Shown here in pieces: positions 26,898 to 35,861 of a stretch of 37,123 nucleotides of DNA. Below the pieces are notes generated by a model that worked only from the letters and a program-made list of their open reading frames with translations, had not been told where the DNA came from and did no database searches. Position 1 is the stretch's first letter, and each line of letters opens with the position of its first letter. Made by a program: the position numbers and the translations under genes. Source of the stretch: JAGHBT01 sp035311885 (GTDB lineage: Bacteria; Krumholzibacteriota; Krumholzibacteriia; Krumholzibacteriales; WJIX01); the NCBI GenBank assembly GCA_964554125.1, contig CAZKNG010000014.1, positions 1 through 37,123 of the forward strand. Direction: 5' to 3'.

Positions 26898-27872
26898 TCA
26901 CATCTCTATCTCACTTTTCCCGACACTTCTCTTACGCCTCTCCCTTACTAAGACGCTTCCATCCATATTCTTGCCAAATTTCTTAAGTTCAGAAGTTATA
27001 TCACTTACGTGCGCGTAGTGTTTGAGCCGTCCATTATTATTCTCTACAAGCGCGATTGTCAGAGACATAAGCGGCACTTTGCTTATTTCTCCCTTCCTGT
27101 CACGGATTTCCAGATACCCCTTGCAGATATCCTCTTCATCCATCAGCACAGAAAATCCATTGTCAAACTCGTCAATGATGCGTCTCGCGATAATCTCAGC
27201 CCTGCTCACCGATGTAATCACAACAAAATCGTCTCCCCCTATATGACCGATAAAATCCTTTTTGTTCCCGGCCGAATAAACCGATTCATTTATGATATCA
27301 GCCAGGAAGAGAATCGTTTCATCCCCTCTCTGGTAACCGTAATAGTCGTTGTATGCTTTGAAGTTATCAATGTCCACATACAAGAAGGCGAAGGACTCCG
27401 ATTTTCCAATTAAACCTTCTAATTTCTGCCTGATGACCTTATTGCCTGAAAACCCCGTAAGTGGATTCGCGTCTTTCTGCTTTTGCCCCCAGTCAAGAAC
27501 ATTATTGACTCTGAGAAGGAGTTCATCGTTCGAGTAAGGTTTTATCAGGTAATCATTCGCCCCATTTTTAAGTCCCTGAATCTTATCCGGCATCTCACTT
27601 TTAGCCGTCAGCATTATCACGGGAATCTGACTGGTTCTGACTTCTTCTTTCAGCTTGGCGCACACTTCAAATCCGTCCATTAAAGGCATCATAAGGTCAA
27701 GAATAATAAGATCGGGTATTCTGCCTCGCGCCTCACGCAAAGCCTTTCTGCCATTTTCCGCGCATACGACTCTGTATCCGTTTCTTTCAAGCTGAAACTT
27801 TAGAATCCTGCGTATATGTTCTTCGTCATCTACTACTAATATTTCAGGCATTTCTCTATCTGTATGTTTCAT
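26898..27872 (-). CDS. Response regulator with GGDEF-type output (GGDDF)
   Basis: The 324-residue protein has an N-terminal receiver (Asp59 in IILDLMMP, Lys111 in LIKPYS) and a C-terminal diguanylate-cyclase-like domain from about residue 135: NPLTGFSGN, the metal-site DIDNFKAYNDYYGY (Asp167 region), RGDE and the signature GHIGGDDF (212-216). The signature is GGDDF rather than GGDEF, and no RxxD inhibitory site is seen at the usual distance. Cyclase activity is therefore possible but not assured. It heads the signalling operon. A ribosome site GGAG precedes the ATG. A 10-base tandem repeat lies 47 bases upstream. Confidence 0.88.
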   Translation of the reverse strand: MKHTDREMPEILVVDDEEHIRRILKFQLERNGYRVVCAENGRKALREARGRIPDLIILDLMMPLMDGFEVCAKLKEEVRTSQIPVIMLTAKSEMPDKIQGLKNGANDYLIKPYSNDELLLRVNNVLDWGQKQKDANPLTGFSGNKVIRQKLEGLIGKSESFAFLYVDIDNFKAYNDYYGYQRGDETILFLADIINESVYSAGNKKDFIGHIGGDDFVVITSVSRAEIIARRIIDEFDNGFSVLMDEEDICKGYLEIRDRKGEISKVPLMSLTIALVENNNGRLKHYAHVSDITSELKKFGKNMDGSVLVRERRKRSVGKSEIEM

Positions 27873-27918
27873 CGAGTCTCCACAAGTTGTTATTCATTGG
27901 TGCATTACAGCCATTTAT

Positions 27919-27938
27919 GTCAGACAAAGTCGGACAAA
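27919..27938. repeat. Tandem 10-base repeat upstream of signalling operon
   Basis: GTCAGACAAA and GTCGGACAAA lie back to back (nine of ten bases equal) about 50 bases before the GGDEF regulator start codon. A binding site for a regulator is possible. The surrounding 287-bp gap (27873-28159) holds no gene and no clear promoter or terminator. Confidence 0.35.
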
Positions 27939-28159
27939 AGATAAGCCAATTCAACTATTGGATTTCCGCAATTTACATGCCAAGTCTATTTAAAAAAGGG
28001 GAGGCCGGCATAGCTCTATGGAACAGGCTGTAATCATAACCAATACAGACCGTTACACTTATATATCTTTATTGTTAAAGGGCTTGATTCGGTAATTAAT
28101 ACAGTGCTTTTTGCACATGAAATTCCGATTATGAAAATGAGAATTTACTATAGAGCAGG

Positions 28160-29170
28160 TCAGCTCCAGGATTTGAGCATTCCGCGTGAAAATGTGTTGA
28201 GATCTATACCGTCTGTTATTCCCGATTTAATCTTGTACATGCCGGCACATGCTATCATAGCGGCATTATCCGTACAGTACTTAACAGGTGGGAAAAATAG
28301 ATCAACACCCATAGCTCCAAGCCTTTCGGCTGCCAGTTCTCTAAGCCGCCCGTTTGCCGCCACCCCGCCCGCGAGATAGAACCTGCTGACATTTTTCCTG
28401 CCTGCCGCGATAACAGCTTTCAAAACAAGCACATCTGCTATAGCCTCCTGTGCCGACGCCGCTACATCACTTACTATAGAAGGGGATAACCTCCCCAGCG
28501 ATTCTACCTTGAGTCTCACCGCTGTTTTTAAACCGGAGAAAGAATAGTCACATTCACCTGAATTTTTAAGTCCTCTCGGGAAATTGAACGATTCCGGATC
28601 GCCCTCCAGAGCAGCCTTTTCAACTGCCGGCCCCCCGGGATAGGGCAGCCTAAGAAGTTTTCCGATTTTATCAAACGCTTCCCCCGCGGCGTCATCCCTG
28701 GTCCCCCCCAAAAACTCATACGCCCCTATTTTCTTTACGTATATAAGCTGTGTATGCCCCCCGGAAACCACCATCGCCAGAGATGGAGTTCTGAAATTAT
28801 CTTCCAGATCATTTGCCATAATATGCCCTTCAAGGTGATGCACCCCGATCAGCGGAACACCGCTTCCATAAGAAAGCCCTTTCGCGAAAGAGAGCCCAAC
28901 GAGGAGAGAACCTGTAAGCCCCGGGCCTTTTGTTACGCATATTCCCGCCAGATCGGCAAGATCAACTCCCCCGGTTTCCATCACATTCTCATAGAGGGGC
29001 AAAAGAGTCTTCATGTGCGACCTTGAAGCGATTTCAGGAACAACACCTCCGTATTTTTCGTGAGCAAGCTGAGCAGAGGTTTTGTGAACAACAACACCCC
29101 GGCGGTCAGAATAAAGAGCGCATGCCGTGTCATCGCAGGAAGTTTCTATCCCGAGGTACAATTTCTCCAT
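28160..29170 (-). CDS. tsaD: tRNA threonylcarbamoyladenosine transferase TsaD
   Basis: TsaD transfers threonylcarbamoyl to A37 of ANN-decoding tRNAs, in complex with TsaB and TsaE. The 336-residue ASKHA-fold protein has the N-terminal LGIETSCDDTACAL, the metal-binding HxxxH in HHLEGH (residues 111-116), VVSGGHTQL, and the C-terminal metal Asp region CTDNAAMIA. Length and motifs are normal. It follows the histidine phosphatase gene by 15 bases. Confidence 0.96.
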   Translation of the reverse strand: MEKLYLGIETSCDDTACALYSDRRGVVVHKTSAQLAHEKYGGVVPEIASRSHMKTLLPLYENVMETGGVDLADLAGICVTKGPGLTGSLLVGLSFAKGLSYGSGVPLIGVHHLEGHIMANDLEDNFRTPSLAMVVSGGHTQLIYVKKIGAYEFLGGTRDDAAGEAFDKIGKLLRLPYPGGPAVEKAALEGDPESFNFPRGLKNSGECDYSFSGLKTAVRLKVESLGRLSPSIVSDVAASAQEAIADVLVLKAVIAAGRKNVSRFYLAGGVAANGRLRELAAERLGAMGVDLFFPPVKYCTDNAAMIACAGMYKIKSGITDGIDLNTFSRGMLKSWS

Positions 29171-29185
29171 CTCTAAACCTCTTCT

Positions 29186-29779
29186 CTACACTATTCTCCA
29201 GGGAGTCAGATTCATGTATATGATTCGGGGCTCTTTCCGTTTATCGACAAGTGTCACTGAAGCGTTAGTTATTGTAATTCTGTGCATTCTATCAAGATCC
29301 ATCTCAAGGAAAGTTGTAATGGCCGGTTTTATAATATCACTGTGAGATATTATGGCTGCCTTTTCTTCCTCTTTCAGCGAAAGATCATCTATAAAATCGA
29401 CGGCCCGTTTCCTGACCCCTTCGATATCTTCGGCTTCGGAGAAATCAGAGCGGGTAGGCTTCTCGGTATAGCTTTTGAAATCAGGGTCATCCTTAAGATC
29501 TTTGTACGTTTTGCCCACCCAATTCTCGAAAGATGATTCATCCAGCCTTGGATCTTCCCGTATATTAACCCCCAGCACATCCGATAATATATCGGCGGTT
29601 TGCATGGTTCTCTTCAGAGTACCGGAATATATTATTTCGATCCCTTCATCTGAAAGAAATTCGGCGGTTCTTCGCACCTCTTCCCCGCCGATTTTATTCA
29701 CGGGTACATCGAGCCTGCCCATAACTCTTTTTTCCCTGTTCCAGTCTGTCTGTCCGTGTCTTATAAAATAAAGAAGCAT
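29186..29779 (-). CDS. Histidine phosphatase family protein (phosphoglycerate-mutase-like)
   Basis: This 197-residue cytoplasmic protein has the phosphohistidine motif YFIRHGQTDWN (His8), followed by GRLDVPVN, the catalytic-acid segment ESSFENWVGKT and the second histidine in IISHSDII. Members include cofactor-dependent phosphoglycerate mutases and alpha-ribazole phosphatase (CobC). No cobalamin gene is nearby, so the substrate cannot be set from this window. It lies upstream of tsaD in the same direction. Confidence 0.85.
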   Translation of the reverse strand: MLLYFIRHGQTDWNREKRVMGRLDVPVNKIGGEEVRRTAEFLSDEGIEIIYSGTLKRTMQTADILSDVLGVNIREDPRLDESSFENWVGKTYKDLKDDPDFKSYTEKPTRSDFSEAEDIEGVRKRAVDFIDDLSLKEEEKAAIISHSDIIKPAITTFLEMDLDRMHRITITNASVTLVDKRKEPRIIYMNLTPWRIV

Positions 29780-29897
29780 TATATCAAGCTCTCCTCAATA
29801 ACTTTCTCCGTATCTATTAAGATACACCTGACTTAAATTGCCTGCGCTGAATCCTGTTATTACTATTACTCGATTCAGCCTCCCGGAGCCTTGCCGC

Positions 29898-30992
29898 TTA
29901 GAATATATGTTCATACCCTGACTGTCCTATCTCTCTCTGCTGTCCTTTTTTATCTCTCAAAAAAACCTTTCCCTCATCATCAGTTATCTTTCCTATCGGG
30001 AAAACCCCATCTGTTTTAAAATCCTCTCCCGCGCCTTTGAGCGTGGCGATTTGACAATATTCTTCACCGCTTCTTAAGGCCAGAGAAATAATTAAATCCC
30101 TGCCGATTTCCGGTAAATCCAATAGAACAGGGGGCACAGGAAAATTTTCCTCATCAATCAAAGCTCCAACACCGCTCTCGGAGCACAAAGCGGCAAGATC
30201 TTTCCCGACCCCGTCACTGATATCTATCATAGAGGTGATTTCTATACCTTTACTGTCAATCTCCGTTATATCCAGGGGACGGGTCCGTGGAACAAGATAT
30301 TGTCTTATTAAACCCAATCCTCCACATACAACAGAAGGGATACCTCTGCTGGCGCAGAATCGTTTTGTCTCTTCATTTTCGGTGAAGAGATCCATTTCAG
30401 AGACAAAATCTCTCAGCATTTTTCTTGTATTAAGATCTGAAGGAAGGACCGCGCCGGCAAGATTATCCCCCTTATGAATCTCAAAAAGATCTTTTACAAG
30501 CCTCATACCCGAAAGAGAACCTCCGCACTCCCCTGTCATCACTACCAGATCGCCGGGAGCGGCTCCTTTCCTTCTTACCGCTTTTCCCGCGGAAACTTCT
30601 CCCGTGATAGCAACATTAAAGAACCCTCCGCCCGGGCTGTATACCGTGTCACCTCCCGCGAGATCTATGCCGTAAAAATCACAACCCAGCTTAAGCCCCT
30701 TCACAATTTCATCCAGTTCTTCCTGCTTACACCCCTTTATCAAACCGGCTGTTACAAGAATGGCCCTCGGTTTTGCCCCCATTGCGAATATATCGGAAAC
30801 ATTCGAAGAAATCAGTTTTTGTACCGCCTGAGACAAAGTCGAAAAAGAAAGATCGTAATGCACACCCTCTACTATAGCATCGGCGGCGAGAACTATTTCT
30901 CCCCTGCCGGAAGTCAGCAAAGCCGCGTCATCTCCGATCTGAGCTTCCGGGAAATTTCTTTTGAGTGTTTCTATAACAGTGCTCTCTTTCAT
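29898..30992 (-). CDS. thiL: Thiamine-monophosphate kinase (ThiL)
   Basis: ThiL phosphorylates thiamine monophosphate to thiamine diphosphate, the active cofactor. This 364-residue protein belongs to the PurM-like ATP-binding superfamily: IGDDAALL (residues 18-25), VLAADAIVEGVHYDL, SNVSDIFAMGAKP, LAGGDTVYSPG and SMIDISDGVGKDL. The last 40 residues are a little longer than typical. A relative, SelD, was considered because of selB, but the SelD N-terminal Cys/Sec loop is absent and the ThiL motifs fit. The ribosome site is GGAG. The gap to the upstream gene is 107 bases. Confidence 0.9.
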   Translation of the reverse strand: MKESTVIETLKRNFPEAQIGDDAALLTSGRGEIVLAADAIVEGVHYDLSFSTLSQAVQKLISSNVSDIFAMGAKPRAILVTAGLIKGCKQEELDEIVKGLKLGCDFYGIDLAGGDTVYSPGGGFFNVAITGEVSAGKAVRRKGAAPGDLVVMTGECGGSLSGMRLVKDLFEIHKGDNLAGAVLPSDLNTRKMLRDFVSEMDLFTENEETKRFCASRGIPSVVCGGLGLIRQYLVPRTRPLDITEIDSKGIEITSMIDISDGVGKDLAALCSESGVGALIDEENFPVPPVLLDLPEIGRDLIISLALRSGEEYCQIATLKGAGEDFKTDGVFPIGKITDDEGKVFLRDKKGQQREIGQSGYEHIF

Positions 30993-31099
30993 CTTTTCTC
31001 CATGAGAGAGTTAAAAGCGGCCGGTCGAGTTGTTAATAAACCCCGTATTCATATCTGTCCGGAAGCGGCAAAAAAACCGCGTGTTTTTCTCAAATGTAA

Positions 31100-32680
31100 T
31101 CACGGGCTGCAGCCGGCAATATTTTCAATCTCTTTTACCGCGCGCGGAACCGCTCTCAAACAATCACCCGCTATCATCGAACGCTCTCCATAATCAAAGG
31201 CCGCTATATCTGCCGCCCGGGAGTGAATATATACACCCAGCCTCGAAGCCGACTCTCCGCTGCAGCTCTGAGCAAGAAATCCTCCGATCGTTCCGGTTAA
31301 AACATCTCCGCTTCCGGCAGTTGCCTGCCCCGGGTGCCCCGGAAGATTTACATATACATTGCCGTCAGGTAACACCGCGAGAGTAGGAGAACCTTTGTGA
31401 ACAAGCGTAATCCCGCTTCCTTCTATCAAAGAGGTTACCGCTTCTATTCTATCTTCGGGGATTTCCGGAATCTTTTTTCCAGCAAGCCTTCTGAGCTCTC
31501 CCGAATGTGGAGTCAGAACAATCTCTTTATCCCTTGATAAATTCAAAAGTGTTTCATAATCCCCTTCGAAAGAATTGATGGCATCGGCATCTAAAAGAAC
31601 CGGAACCCTGCAGCTGAAAACAAAATCTTTAATAAATTCAACTGTTTCTTCATCCCTGGTAAGTCCCGGCCCGATAGCGGCGGCGTCATACCTGATCTTT
31701 CCGCTTAATACTCCGAGAGCGTCCTTTGAAACAGAGCCATCCGGTGTTTCAGGCAGAGACACAAAGATTATCTCCGGTGCCGCCGATTGAACCGACCCGC
31801 GAATCGATTCCGGACCGGCCATGTATACTATTCCGCATCCCGTCTTAAGCGCGCTGAGGGCGCTGAGCTGCGCGGCTCCGGAGTATCTCCTGCTTCCCGC
31901 TACAACGAGAAGAGAGCCGCATTCGAATTTGTGAGCTTGAGGGGGCCGAAGAGGAAAATCAGCGGCGGCAAGAGAAGCGTCAAGCATATGAACTTTCAGC
32001 TCACTCTCTTCAATTACACTTTCAGGCACCCCTATGTCTATAACTTCCAGACCTCCGGTATTACTCTTCCCCGGATTAAACAGCGCCGCGAACTTGGGCA
32101 GAGCCATTGTAGCTGTTAAATCAGCTTTTACAGCGGAGCCCATAATTTCAGCTGTTGTTCCGTTAACTCCGGAGGGGATATCCACGGAAAGAACCGGCAG
32201 AGAAGAACTGTTTATAATCTCTATTATTTCTAAATAGTTGTCCCTTACAGGACTGTTTATTCCCGTCCCCAGAAGGGCGTCGATGATCAGATCACTCTTT
32301 TCAAGCTCCTTCGCCGCCAATCCTTTCCATCCGGATCTGTAAAGTAATATTTCCTTTATTCCCTTCTTTTCTCTCAAAGATTGAAGCCGGGAATAATTTT
32401 CGGAGGCGTCTGGAGAAAATTCTTCAGCTCTGTGAAGATAATATAACACTACTTCCGCCCCCGTTTCGGCAAGCAGTCTTGCAACAACGAGACCGTCCCC
32501 GGTGTTATTCCCCTTTCCGAGAAAGATCGACACATGAAGATCTTCCGGCACTTCATAGGAACTTACGATCAAGTCAAATATTCCCCGTCCGGCTCTTTCC
32601 ATAAGGGTCAACCCCTTAACACCGCCTCTGATAGTGGCCTGGTCGATTTTTTTCATCTGGCCGGCAGTTACGACACGCAT
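31100..32680 (-). CDS. nnr: Bifunctional NAD(P)H-hydrate epimerase/ADP-dependent dehydratase
   Basis: This repair enzyme restores NAD(P)H damaged by hydration. From the ATG at 32680 (GGGGGAG before it) it has 526 residues; an upstream start at 32794 would extend into the preceding gene without family similarity. Residues 1-210 are the epimerase (YjeF-N) domain with FLGKGNNTGDGLVVARLL, where the usual GNNGGDG has Thr for one Gly. Residues 225-520 are the dehydratase (carbohydrate-kinase-like) domain with LTPHSGELRRL, HKGSPTLAV and ATAGSGDVLTGTIGGF. It begins one base after the HAD gene stop. Confidence 0.92.
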   Translation of the reverse strand: MRVVTAGQMKKIDQATIRGGVKGLTLMERAGRGIFDLIVSSYEVPEDLHVSIFLGKGNNTGDGLVVARLLAETGAEVVLYYLHRAEEFSPDASENYSRLQSLREKKGIKEILLYRSGWKGLAAKELEKSDLIIDALLGTGINSPVRDNYLEIIEIINSSSLPVLSVDIPSGVNGTTAEIMGSAVKADLTATMALPKFAALFNPGKSNTGGLEVIDIGVPESVIEESELKVHMLDASLAAADFPLRPPQAHKFECGSLLVVAGSRRYSGAAQLSALSALKTGCGIVYMAGPESIRGSVQSAAPEIIFVSLPETPDGSVSKDALGVLSGKIRYDAAAIGPGLTRDEETVEFIKDFVFSCRVPVLLDADAINSFEGDYETLLNLSRDKEIVLTPHSGELRRLAGKKIPEIPEDRIEAVTSLIEGSGITLVHKGSPTLAVLPDGNVYVNLPGHPGQATAGSGDVLTGTIGGFLAQSCSGESASRLGVYIHSRAADIAAFDYGERSMIAGDCLRAVPRAVKEIENIAGCSP

Positions 32681-32681
32681 T

Positions 32682-33371
32682 TCACTCCCCCCTCCCGTTG
32701 AGTTCATCAATAATTCCGAGAAGACTCGATATATCATCAATTTCGTAATCCGCGCCCGAGGACTCGACGCCAAATGTGTCCCCGTATCTTGCAAACACAG
32801 TCTTCATTCCAAGTTCTGAAGCACCCACGATATCCCTCTCGGGCCAATCCCCGATCATAAGCGCTTCCTCCGGCTTTAAACCAAGTTCGTCCAGAACGGT
32901 TTTGAACGGGACAGGGCTTGGCTTATGCTCTCCTGTATCTTCAAAGGCAAGGGCGACATCAAACATATGATGAAGCTTAAGATAACACAACCTGAGCCAT
33001 GCTTCCTCGCGCGGAGCGTCGGAGACCACCGCGAGCTTGAACCCGCGCTTTAAGAGTTCTATCAACGTGCTGTTTACATGCGGATAGAGAACTAAAGAGG
33101 CTTCCCTGGCTCTTCTGTAAGCTACTATCCCCGCCGCCATAATTTTATAATTGACCTTGCCTATGAGTTTTACCAGAAGTTTGTTGAACACTTTCTGATG
33201 TTCTATCCCCTCTTCTTCGTATATTTTAAATATTTCTTCCTCTATCCTTTCATTGGAAAAGTCAAGCCCCGCGTCAACCATAGCCTTGACAGCCGCCTCT
33301 ATGGCGGACTTCTTCATCCTCACAAAATCCGTGAGTGTGTTATCCAGATCAAATATAATCAATTTAACCAT
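32682..33371 (-). CDS. HAD-superfamily hydrolase
   Basis: This is a 229-residue cytoplasmic phosphatase-like protein. The ATG at 33371 is chosen because AAGGAG lies seven bases upstream and the protein then begins MVKLIIFDLDNTLTDF, with the nucleophile Asp in DLDNT. Motif II is VSDAP and motif III/IV is GDWPERDIVGA. A helical cap lies between residues 20 and 90, as in subfamily I. Substrate is unknown; phosphoglycolate phosphatase-like and nucleotidase relatives are candidates. It is divergent from the CPBP gene with only 46 bases between the start codons. Confidence 0.88.
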   Translation of the reverse strand: MVKLIIFDLDNTLTDFVRMKKSAIEAAVKAMVDAGLDFSNERIEEEIFKIYEEEGIEHQKVFNKLLVKLIGKVNYKIMAAGIVAYRRAREASLVLYPHVNSTLIELLKRGFKLAVVSDAPREEAWLRLCYLKLHHMFDVALAFEDTGEHKPSPVPFKTVLDELGLKPEEALMIGDWPERDIVGASELGMKTVFARYGDTFGVESSGADYEIDDISSLLGIIDELNGRGE

Positions 33372-33417
33372 ATCTTTCTCCTTGCCGCGCGCCAATATCC
33401 CAATATATTCTAATACT

Positions 33418-34266
33418 ATGCCACGTTATGAAAAGAACTGTCCGGATGAAAAGAAACTGCCCGATTCAAAACCTACCATCTTCGATCAAATCAACAACTA
33501 TCTTCTTCTTTCCTATTCCGCGGCGTGTTTTATGGTCTATTTTTCTGTCTCCAGCATCCTCTATTTTAATAACTGGATTATTCTCTCGATAATCCTGCCC
33601 GGGCTGATCTCCTTTGTTCTGCCTTTGTACCTCCTTGTAAGAAGGTTTTCCTCGGGATTCCTCTATGAATATCGAATAAAACCGCCCGATTCTTCGATAA
33701 CCGGGCTTGTTATCCTTATCACGTTAAGCGCTATTCTGCCCGTCGAAGCGCTCTCCGGCTATTTTGAACAATACAGGCCGGTCGATGCTGATTATACCAA
33801 TTTGCTGATATCAATCAAGCCCAAAGGACTGGTGAGTTTTCTTGCCGTTGCTTTCGGCGTTGCAGTCGCGGCCCCTTTCTCCGAAGAACTTCTTTTCAGG
33901 GGGTTTATCCAGAGAATTCTGCAGAGAAATACACGTAAGACCCTTGCCGTAATATTATCAGGTGTTATCTTCGGCGCGTCACATTTCGACCTGTCCCTTA
34001 TTCCCGGAATTGCTGTTCTGGGGATCATCTTAGGCTACATATTCTTAAGAACCGGAAACCTCTTTTATTCCTTTTCCGCCCACGCCCTTTACAATTTCAT
34101 CTCTCTCGTCAGGCTCCATTACACGTCAGAAGCGGCCATCAAGAGCGGTGAAATAGCATCACCATCCGGAAACTGGGTCCTTCTGTCAATTTTAATTTTC
34201 TTTCTCGGAATATATCTCTTCGAAACGAGAATGGCTGACGGAAAAACTAAGATAAACGAGACCTGA
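33418..34266 (+). CDS. CPBP family membrane protease (CAAX/Abi type)
   Basis: This 282-residue integral membrane protein starts at the ATG at 33418; the longer frame from 33253 overlaps the opposite gene and is unsupported. Several hydrophobic segments are present. The metalloprotease signature is FSEELLFRGFIQRIL (EExxxR), followed by GASHFDL and YSFSAHALYNF, which supply further catalytic residues. Substrate is unknown; relatives act in protein maturation or bacteriocin immunity. No clear ribosome site precedes the ATG, and TATATTCTAATACT runs into it, so a leaderless message is possible. The 3' end overlaps the convergent MFS gene by 20 bases. Confidence 0.85.
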   Translation: MPRYEKNCPDEKKLPDSKPTIFDQINNYLLLSYSAACFMVYFSVSSILYFNNWIILSIILPGLISFVLPLYLLVRRFSSGFLYEYRIKPPDSSITGLVILITLSAILPVEALSGYFEQYRPVDADYTNLLISIKPKGLVSFLAVAFGVAVAAPFSEELLFRGFIQRILQRNTRKTLAVILSGVIFGASHFDLSLIPGIAVLGIILGYIFLRTGNLFYSFSAHALYNFISLVRLHYTSEAAIKSGEIASPSGNWVLLSILIFFLGIYLFETRMADGKTKINET

Positions 34267-35548
34267 TATCCCGCTTCCCTTTTCCTTCATCCACAAAATA
34301 TAACAACACGGCCCCTGTGATAAAAAGCAGGGAGATCGATGAAATCCCGATCCTGGTGGATGTTTCACTGCTGAAACCGGCTCTTCTTGCAAAGAGGCCG
34401 AGTCCGCCGATCAGGATCGGCCCTATAATCGCGGCGAACTTTCCTATCATATTATAGAACCCGAAATATTCAGCCGCTTTTCCCTTCGGTATAATTTTAG
34501 CATAAAAAGAACGGCTCAGGGCCTGGATCCCCCCCTGAACAAGCCCCACAACGATTGCTAAAAAATAGAATTCCTCTCTTCCGCTTATAAAAGCCGCCCA
34601 CACTGAAACAAAGAGATACACTCCTATAGCGAAAAATATCCCCCTTCGGGCTCCCACCTTCTGGCCGAGGGTGCCGAAGGCTATCGCGGACGGAAATCCC
34701 ACAAATTGAGTAATAAGAAGCGCTATAATCAAGTCGTTTCTTTCAAGTCCTATCGACAGACCGTAATCAACCGCCATCCGGACAACTGTATCAACGCCGT
34801 CTATGTAAAACCAGTACGCGAGAAGAAAGAGGAAAATCGTTCTCAAGCTTCTTATCTCCCGGAACGTTGATCTCAGCTCTGAAAACCCGGACTTTATTAT
34901 TTTCCCGGGGCTGTCTGCCCCTTTCTTCCGGGGCTCTTTTACAAAGAGGATCAGCGGAATAGTAAAAATAGCCCACCAGATCCCCACCGACAGAAAAGAA
35001 TATTTAACAGCTGACTCTGAAGAGGAGAGGCCGAAATCCGCCGGGCGCAGGGTCATCCATATATTCAGAGCGAACAGGATTCCGCCTCCGAGATACCCGA
35101 GGGCGTATCCAAGGGATGACGTAAATTCCATTTTATTCTCTGATGAGACAAGCCCGAGAAGGGAATCGTAAAAAATGTTTCCGCCGTTGAAGGCAATAGA
35201 GGCAACCGTGTAGAACAGTAAGGCAAATTTCCAGTTACCCTCGGCGACAAGAAAGAGAGCGGATGTTAATACCGCCCCCGTAAAACCAAAAAAGAGAAGA
35301 AACCTTTTCCTTGCCGACCCCCTGTCCGCTATCGCCCCCAGAACAGGCGCCACAACAGCAATGCTGATACTTGCAAGTGAGACACCCATTCCAAGCCTGG
35401 CCGTACTGACGGTGGCCTCTACATCCCCGCACCAGTAACTCTTGAAAAATACCGGGAAAAACCCCGCGATCACCGTAGTGGCAAAAGCGGAAGCCGCCCA
35501 ATCGTACATGCTCCAGCCGAAAACAGCCTTTTTATCATCCTTTCTCAC
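34247..35548 (-). CDS. MFS transporter, UMF1/Atg22-like
   Basis: This 433-residue inner-membrane permease has about twelve transmembrane segments. The opening FGWSMYDWAASAFATTVIAGFFPVFF and FYDSLLG region match the UMF1 (Atg22-like) branch of the major facilitator superfamily. GAIADRGSARKR is the loop 2-3 signature region. Substrate is not predictable; amino-acid efflux is known for fungal relatives. The start is GTG at 35548 with GGAGG five bases upstream. Confidence 0.88.
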   Translation of the reverse strand: MRKDDKKAVFGWSMYDWAASAFATTVIAGFFPVFFKSYWCGDVEATVSTARLGMGVSLASISIAVVAPVLGAIADRGSARKRFLLFFGFTGAVLTSALFLVAEGNWKFALLFYTVASIAFNGGNIFYDSLLGLVSSENKMEFTSSLGYALGYLGGGILFALNIWMTLRPADFGLSSSESAVKYSFLSVGIWWAIFTIPLILFVKEPRKKGADSPGKIIKSGFSELRSTFREIRSLRTIFLFLLAYWFYIDGVDTVVRMAVDYGLSIGLERNDLIIALLITQFVGFPSAIAFGTLGQKVGARRGIFFAIGVYLFVSVWAAFISGREEFYFLAIVVGLVQGGIQALSRSFYAKIIPKGKAAEYFGFYNMIGKFAAIIGPILIGGLGLFARRAGFSSETSTRIGISSISLLFITGAVLLYFVDEGKGKRDIRSRLS

Positions 35549-35620
35549 GCGTCCTCCGCTTCGACTCGGGGATTCTCATGCACCTATATCAGAAAACGAA
35601 AACCGGTCAGGGCGTATATC

Positions 35621-35644
35621 AAAAAGGGAGCCTTTCGGCTCCCT
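35621..35644 (-). terminator. Rho-independent terminator
   Basis: On the minus strand AGGGAGCC, loop GAAA, GGCTCCCT form a perfect 8-bp GC-rich stem with a stable tetraloop, followed by a T-run (35625-35621). It ends the message of the small zinc-ribbon gene just upstream. Confidence 0.85.
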
Positions 35645-35669
35645 AAAGGGCAATAATTTCAAGAAGTCT

Positions 35670-35861
35670 TTATTTGTTTGATAACCCCAGTTCTTTTCCG
35701 ATACTGATCTCCCCGTTATCTATCCTTATATTGAAGCCGCAGTCGGGGTTATTACATACCCAGGCCTTATAAGTAATAGGTGCTCCGTCTCTTCCATAAT
35801 CTGAAAGGGGGAGAAGTATTCCCTTTTCACACTTCAAACATCCGGTAAACCTGTCTGACAT
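35670..35861 (-). CDS. Small zinc-ribbon-like protein
   Basis: The 63-residue protein has two knuckles, CLKCEKG near the N-terminus and CNNPDCGF in the middle, spaced as in small rubredoxin- or zinc-ribbon-type metal sites. It is otherwise unrecognised. It is followed after 25 bases by a strong terminator, so it is probably a monocistronic gene. It diverges from the Mut7-C gene with about 180 bases between them. Confidence 0.7.
   Translation of the reverse strand: MSDRFTGCLKCEKGILLPLSDYGRDGAPITYKAWVCNNPDCGFNIRIDNGEISIGKELGLSNK

Noticed and set aside
29898..30992. Possible SelD (selenophosphate synthetase) to accompany selB
   Set aside because: The PurM-like fold is shared, but the N-terminal Cys/Sec glycine-rich loop of SelD is absent and the ThiL motifs are present.
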